A DNA stretch of 13,338 bases. Origin: Spirogloea muscicola (Eukaryota > Streptophyta > Zygnematophyceae > Spirogloeales > Spirogloeaceae). The position numbers and the translations under genes were made by a program. The stretch is taken from the NCBI GenBank assembly GCA_009602725.1, contig WELB01000052.1, positions 8,399 through 21,736 on the forward strand. Reading direction: 5' to 3'. How positions within the stretch are numbered: the stretch's first letter is position 1; the number at the start of each line of letters is the position of its first letter. This document shows, one piece after another, positions 9,988 to 13,338 of this stretch. The notes under the pieces were generated by a model that was given only the letters and a program-made list of their open reading frames with translations, was not told the DNA's origin and did not search any database.

Positions 9988-12900
9988 TCAACTAAGCTTT
10001 CCAATTTCCATCTTCTTCTTAATGGCTTTGTGGCCATGGTAGACAAAAGCATCAATTATCCCCGACACTGTGAACACGCCTGCAAGTACATGGCAAGAAT
10101 GTGAGGACATTGTTCACCATCTTCTGTAGCTGCTGTCAACTCTGACAAGTGCAAGGAATATCAGGTGCACTATATGACTGATTTGGCATGCTTACCACCA
10201 ACAATGGCACACACGTTGGTGACGAAGTGCAAGAAAGATGTTCTCGTCTCCATGAACTTGACCTGCATGATGTATGATCAGTCCGATTAAGCTTGGCACC
10301 TGCTGCTTATGAAGCAAGTATGAGACTAAAACTAGTCACAAGCAAGATACTGTGACGTTGGAAATCTGATCTGCGATCATTTTGCAAACATCTACAATAG
10401 TGTTGTTTTACGATCTACGACCTTGATTGGGGACAAGTCATAAAAGAAGAAGACGCCAGGTATCGCCTGGCCCATAGAGAAGGCGGATGGCCTGAAGTGC
10501 TCTGTCACAGAAAACTGGACGTTGCCCATGCCAGCAAGTTGGTAGGAAACAAGTCAGGCTAGTAAGTAGGCCAAGCAGAGGCATGCACCTGCCACCTCTT
10601 GTGCAAAGGCTGCAAGGACACTCAACGATATATGCACTTGTTGGGCATCGAGCGACCCCATGCCTGATTTGTGGGGATGGCGTGCCCACGCAGGTCTGTA
10701 TAGATAGTGGGCACCACCTGCACAGCACCCAGTTGTGCAAGATACACCGCAAGACGAGTACTGATTAATGCACAACAGCCTTGTGAGGGCAGGCCAAAGG
10801 CCCAGTCCAAATATCAGTTTGCTCCTATAAATCCCAACTCCTGCTCACGCAGGGAGCCGAGGAAGGTAGAGGCATGAGCTATGGTAACTGCTGACCTTGA
10901 TGAAGTATTGGTACATGCCAATATCCCTGACCTGTATCCACTCGGCGCTGCAAACACTCGTGCAGAGTCAGCCAGATATGACGACTATCAATCAGAAGGC
11001 GCAACAATGTGGCCAGCATCTGAGTCACTGTGCAGTCACCGCGAAACCCTTGCTAAGAAGGTACTCCACGGTGTGCTTGATGTTGTGCAAGCTTACTTGT
11101 CCAGAGGGTTGAGAATCCCAGGAAAGTGGGCCCCAAAGCTGAGACTGTTCACTTTGTGTGTAAGCTGCACCGCAAAGATATTGCCGGAGGAGTGAACATC
11201 CTACCTAGCAGACAAGATCAGCATCGTGTCCGACAAGATGTCTGCATGTCTTACATCAGCTGCTCTGCTGCAGCTTGAAATTTTCAGGCAGCATAAGGCT
11301 CTGCAACTCCTGCACTTTTTGACACGTAGAGGAGGAGGTGGAGAAGGGCACACATTGTCATGCCCGCCATACGAAGGCAGCAGACTGTGGATCTGCATGC
11401 TTGTATGAAGGCTCTTGCTGGCAGAGAAGTGGAAGTTCCCTGCCACCTTGTTTACCTGCGTGCAGCAAGCACTGCCAGCTATGATTGCGACAATAGATGC
11501 ACTAGGGAGGTACCTCTAGATCAAGCAGGCTATGTCAAAGCTTCTTGACAATGTAGGCCAGGGTAACCATCAGCAGGCCAGGTAGGAGGCCCTCTGCCAG
11601 ACCTCCAGCAAGCCGTAAATGTTGCAGCCCTCTCCTTCCTGCGACTTGATATTGTCAAGGTAGCCCTCATGGACGCACTGCGTGCAAGTTGCCTGTCTGA
11701 GTGAGACCGGTGTCAAAGGGTCCAGACAGGCAAGGCCTGCAAACCTTAGGGACTTGCAAGTGCTGAGAGCAGAAGCAGACACGCAGTCTGAGGTCTGAGG
11801 AGGAGGCGGGACCTGCTCAATGTTCTCAGCGTTGGAGAAAGCCCAGCCACGGTTGCGGTACGCATCCCGCACTTCGTCGCAGGTGTTGCAGCAATCGTCC
11901 GGATTCTGTAATGAGCATGCACACTCCACGTGAGGCTCACGAACAGCATACACATCCTGTCAAAGCCTGCGGTACCGGAACTGGTTTGCCAGAACTGCAG
12001 GCCTGGCGTGCGGCCGGGCCGGGAGCAAGTGGCTGCAACAGACAGCCAAGCTCGTCTGGGGTGGTGCCGAGTGGTGCCTTCAGAAGGGAGACACGTATCT
12101 TTACCTCCTCTGCCCCATAGCAGCTGCCACAGTGTGTCTCGTTGTGGCCCACCTCACGGCCGTCCTTGTGCTTCAGCTTTGCCACCTGCAGGTGCAGAGT
12201 CCGGAGCCTCCCAAGGCCAGTCAACTCGTGAAGGATACTACACATGTGTGCTCTTGTCCAGCACATGCTTGCCCAAGGGCGGCGCTGGCAACGCAACAGC
12301 AACGATGGGTGTAGAGGAGGAAGCTGCATTGCTTAAGAAAGAAGCACCTCGGTTCTGCCTATCCCGTGCTTGATGCCAACATTAATGGGCTTGCCGTCCT
12401 CGGACAAGCGGCGCTTGAAGATGTTGTGGACCTGCAAGCTTGGCCGTGGAGTGTCAGCTGTAACTATCCTGCGCATGTTGCAAGCTGCATCACCTCACTC
12501 GCACATCACAAGGCACCCCTGCAGAGCACAAGGATGGGCTGCGCCTGATGCTGGACATGCCGACGGTGGGGCAGGGCCAGCAGCGAACCACGTCCAGGTG
12601 CTGCTCGCCGCTGATGTCCATGGCATCCAGGCTCAGCGACGCGCACGAGATCCGGGGGAACGTGACATCCAGCTGCCGCCACAGACAGCCCCTCCACGGC
12701 ATCACTTCCGACGGCAGAAGCCAAACGCTGCCATCCGACGCGTGGCGCAAGGGCGTGATGCCCACTGGAGGTGCAGTAAGTGGAGGAAGGGGAGAGGGGC
12801 GGCTCACGTTGATCTGCAGGGTGTCGCCGCGTGCCGTGTCCACCGTCAGCTCGCTGACGACGGTCGGCTGCATGAACAGCCCTGGCCCAGGTGGCCGAGC

Positions 12901-13269
12901 TCCCCCGGGCACGCAGGCGGCGGCGGCGGAGGAGGCGCGGGCGAGCCACGCGGCAGCGGCGAGGAGCATCCATCAGTCAGCCGGCCGCAGGCTGGTGGCT
13001 CGGGGATTCAGGGGCTGACGAGCGCCAGCGAGCGACGGAAATGGCGACGGAGGCGTGTTTGACGGGGGGGGGGTTCTGATGACGGCGCGGGCGTGGGCGG
13101 AGGGAACGGCGCGGAGGGCGCGGCGCTCACAGAGCTCATTGAGGAAGAGGGCGGCCATGGCGGCGGAGGAGGCGAGCGTGATGATGCCGCCGGACAGCGT
13201 GCGGCTGTGAAAGTCCTCGTTCACCTTGGGGTACGCGTCCAGCGCCTTGAGCCGCCTCAGCGCCTCCAT
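9988..13269 (-). CDS. ERGIC3: ERGIC3/Erv46-type ER-Golgi cargo receptor, complete, 14 exons
   Basis: Exons on the minus strand: 13269-13131, 12881-12808, 12672-12592, 12431-12348, 12185-12105, 11905-11813, 11677-11603, 11455-11354, 11164-11097, 10947-10896, 10717-10664, 10514-10422, 10262-10196 and 10079-9988 (TGA). Every junction keeps phase, and the 1,155 bases give 384 residues, about the length of the human protein. The start MEALRRLKALDAYPK is the family N-terminus, and its ATG has a good context (GCCATGG). Transmembrane segments are predicted near residues 26-45 and 341-366, with a large luminal domain between. Family marks include SLDAMDISGEQHLD, HNIFKRRL, CGSCYGAE plus CCNTCDEVR (luminal cysteines), GEGCNIYG, KVAGNFHF, SFGAHFPG, NPLD, GMYQYFIK, VVPTIYTD, FSVTEHFR, PGVFFFYDLSPIK and VCAIVGGVFTVSG. 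NET (about residue 141) and NLT (about 243) are possible N-glycosylation sites. The basic tail HKAIKKKMEIGKLS is cytosolic. The family cycles in COPII/COPI vesicles with its partner ERGIC2/Erv41. Confidence 0.95.
10515..10663 (-). other. GC-AG intron in the ERGIC3 gene
   Basis: Exon 11 ends at CAG (10666-10664, residues ...AIPTNQ) and is followed by GCATGG. Exon 12 starts at 10514 after CCAG and encodes FSVTEHFR. The family reads ...NQFSVTEHFR without a gap, so the junction is fixed by conservation. No GT lies at or next to this position that would keep both sides intact. The 149-base intron therefore uses a GC donor, a known minor variant of U2-type introns. All other introns in my two gene models begin with GT. 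Confidence 0.85.
13064..13073. repeat. Ten-base G homopolymer in ERGIC3 intron 1
   Basis: A run of ten G on the + strand (C on the transcribed sense strand) lies in the first intron (13130-12882), in a very GC-rich stretch. Such tracts are prone to length variation and to sequencing or assembly error. Here it cannot affect the reading frame because it is intronic. Confidence 0.8.
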
Positions 13270-13338
13270 GGCCGCCGAGGCCCGCCGGCGCCTCTGCTGG
13301 CAGGCGCCGGCGCTGCCCCGGGCGCCGCAGGGCGCCCC
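13270..13338 (-). promoter_or_regulatory. GC-rich 5' flank or 5' UTR of ERGIC3
   Basis: The last 69 bases, read on the minus strand, lead directly into the ERGIC3 start codon and are almost entirely G and C. No TATA box or other defined element is visible. It is probably 5' UTR and/or core promoter, cut by the window edge. Confidence 0.35.

Noticed and set aside
1-13338. Mobile element, CRISPR array, tRNA or prokaryotic operon
   Set aside because: No transposase or reverse transcriptase motifs, terminal repeats, regularly spaced direct repeats or tRNA T-arm consensus were seen; both genes are intron-rich eukaryotic genes.

Overview
The window looks like nuclear DNA of a green alga, most likely a trebouxiophyte chlorophyte; this is an inference. 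The grounds are two intron-rich genes with short introns (about 115-315 bases), a moderately GC-rich base composition, frequent TGCAG acceptors, and plant-type versions of both proteins. A bacterial operon, a virus or a mobile element would not look like this. There are two genes, convergent (tail to tail).

Left half, + strand (about 212-7171): a MORN-repeat phosphatidylinositol-4-phosphate 5-kinase in at least 16 exons. It has seven complete 23-residue MORN repeats plus a partial one at the left edge, then a long Ser/Pro/Ala-rich linker of about 500 residues, then a complete type I PIP kinase catalytic domain with all key residues. Its first exon(s) are not resolved and probably lie left of the window. 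The exon model keeps phase at every junction and gives about 1,147 residues.

Right half, - strand (13269 down to 9988): a complete gene for an ERGIC3/Erv46-type cargo receptor of the early secretory pathway. Fourteen exons give 384 residues, close to the human protein. One intron uses a GC-AG splice pair.

Between the two stop codons lie about 2.8 kb (7172-9987) with no recognisable gene. This stretch probably holds 3' UTRs and spacer. No tRNA, rRNA, CRISPR array, transposon or prokaryotic-style element was seen. The two proteins act in related membrane processes (PI(4,5)P2 synthesis and ER-Golgi trafficking), but convergent adjacency alone is no evidence of a functional link.

The most interesting points are these: two introns at the identical position of the MORN repeat exactly five repeats (345 coding bases) apart; a stop-free, length-divisible-by-three intron that could be retained to give a Cys-rich hydrophobic insert; the very long kinase linker; and the GC-AG intron. 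I did not find a clearly novel multi-gene system.
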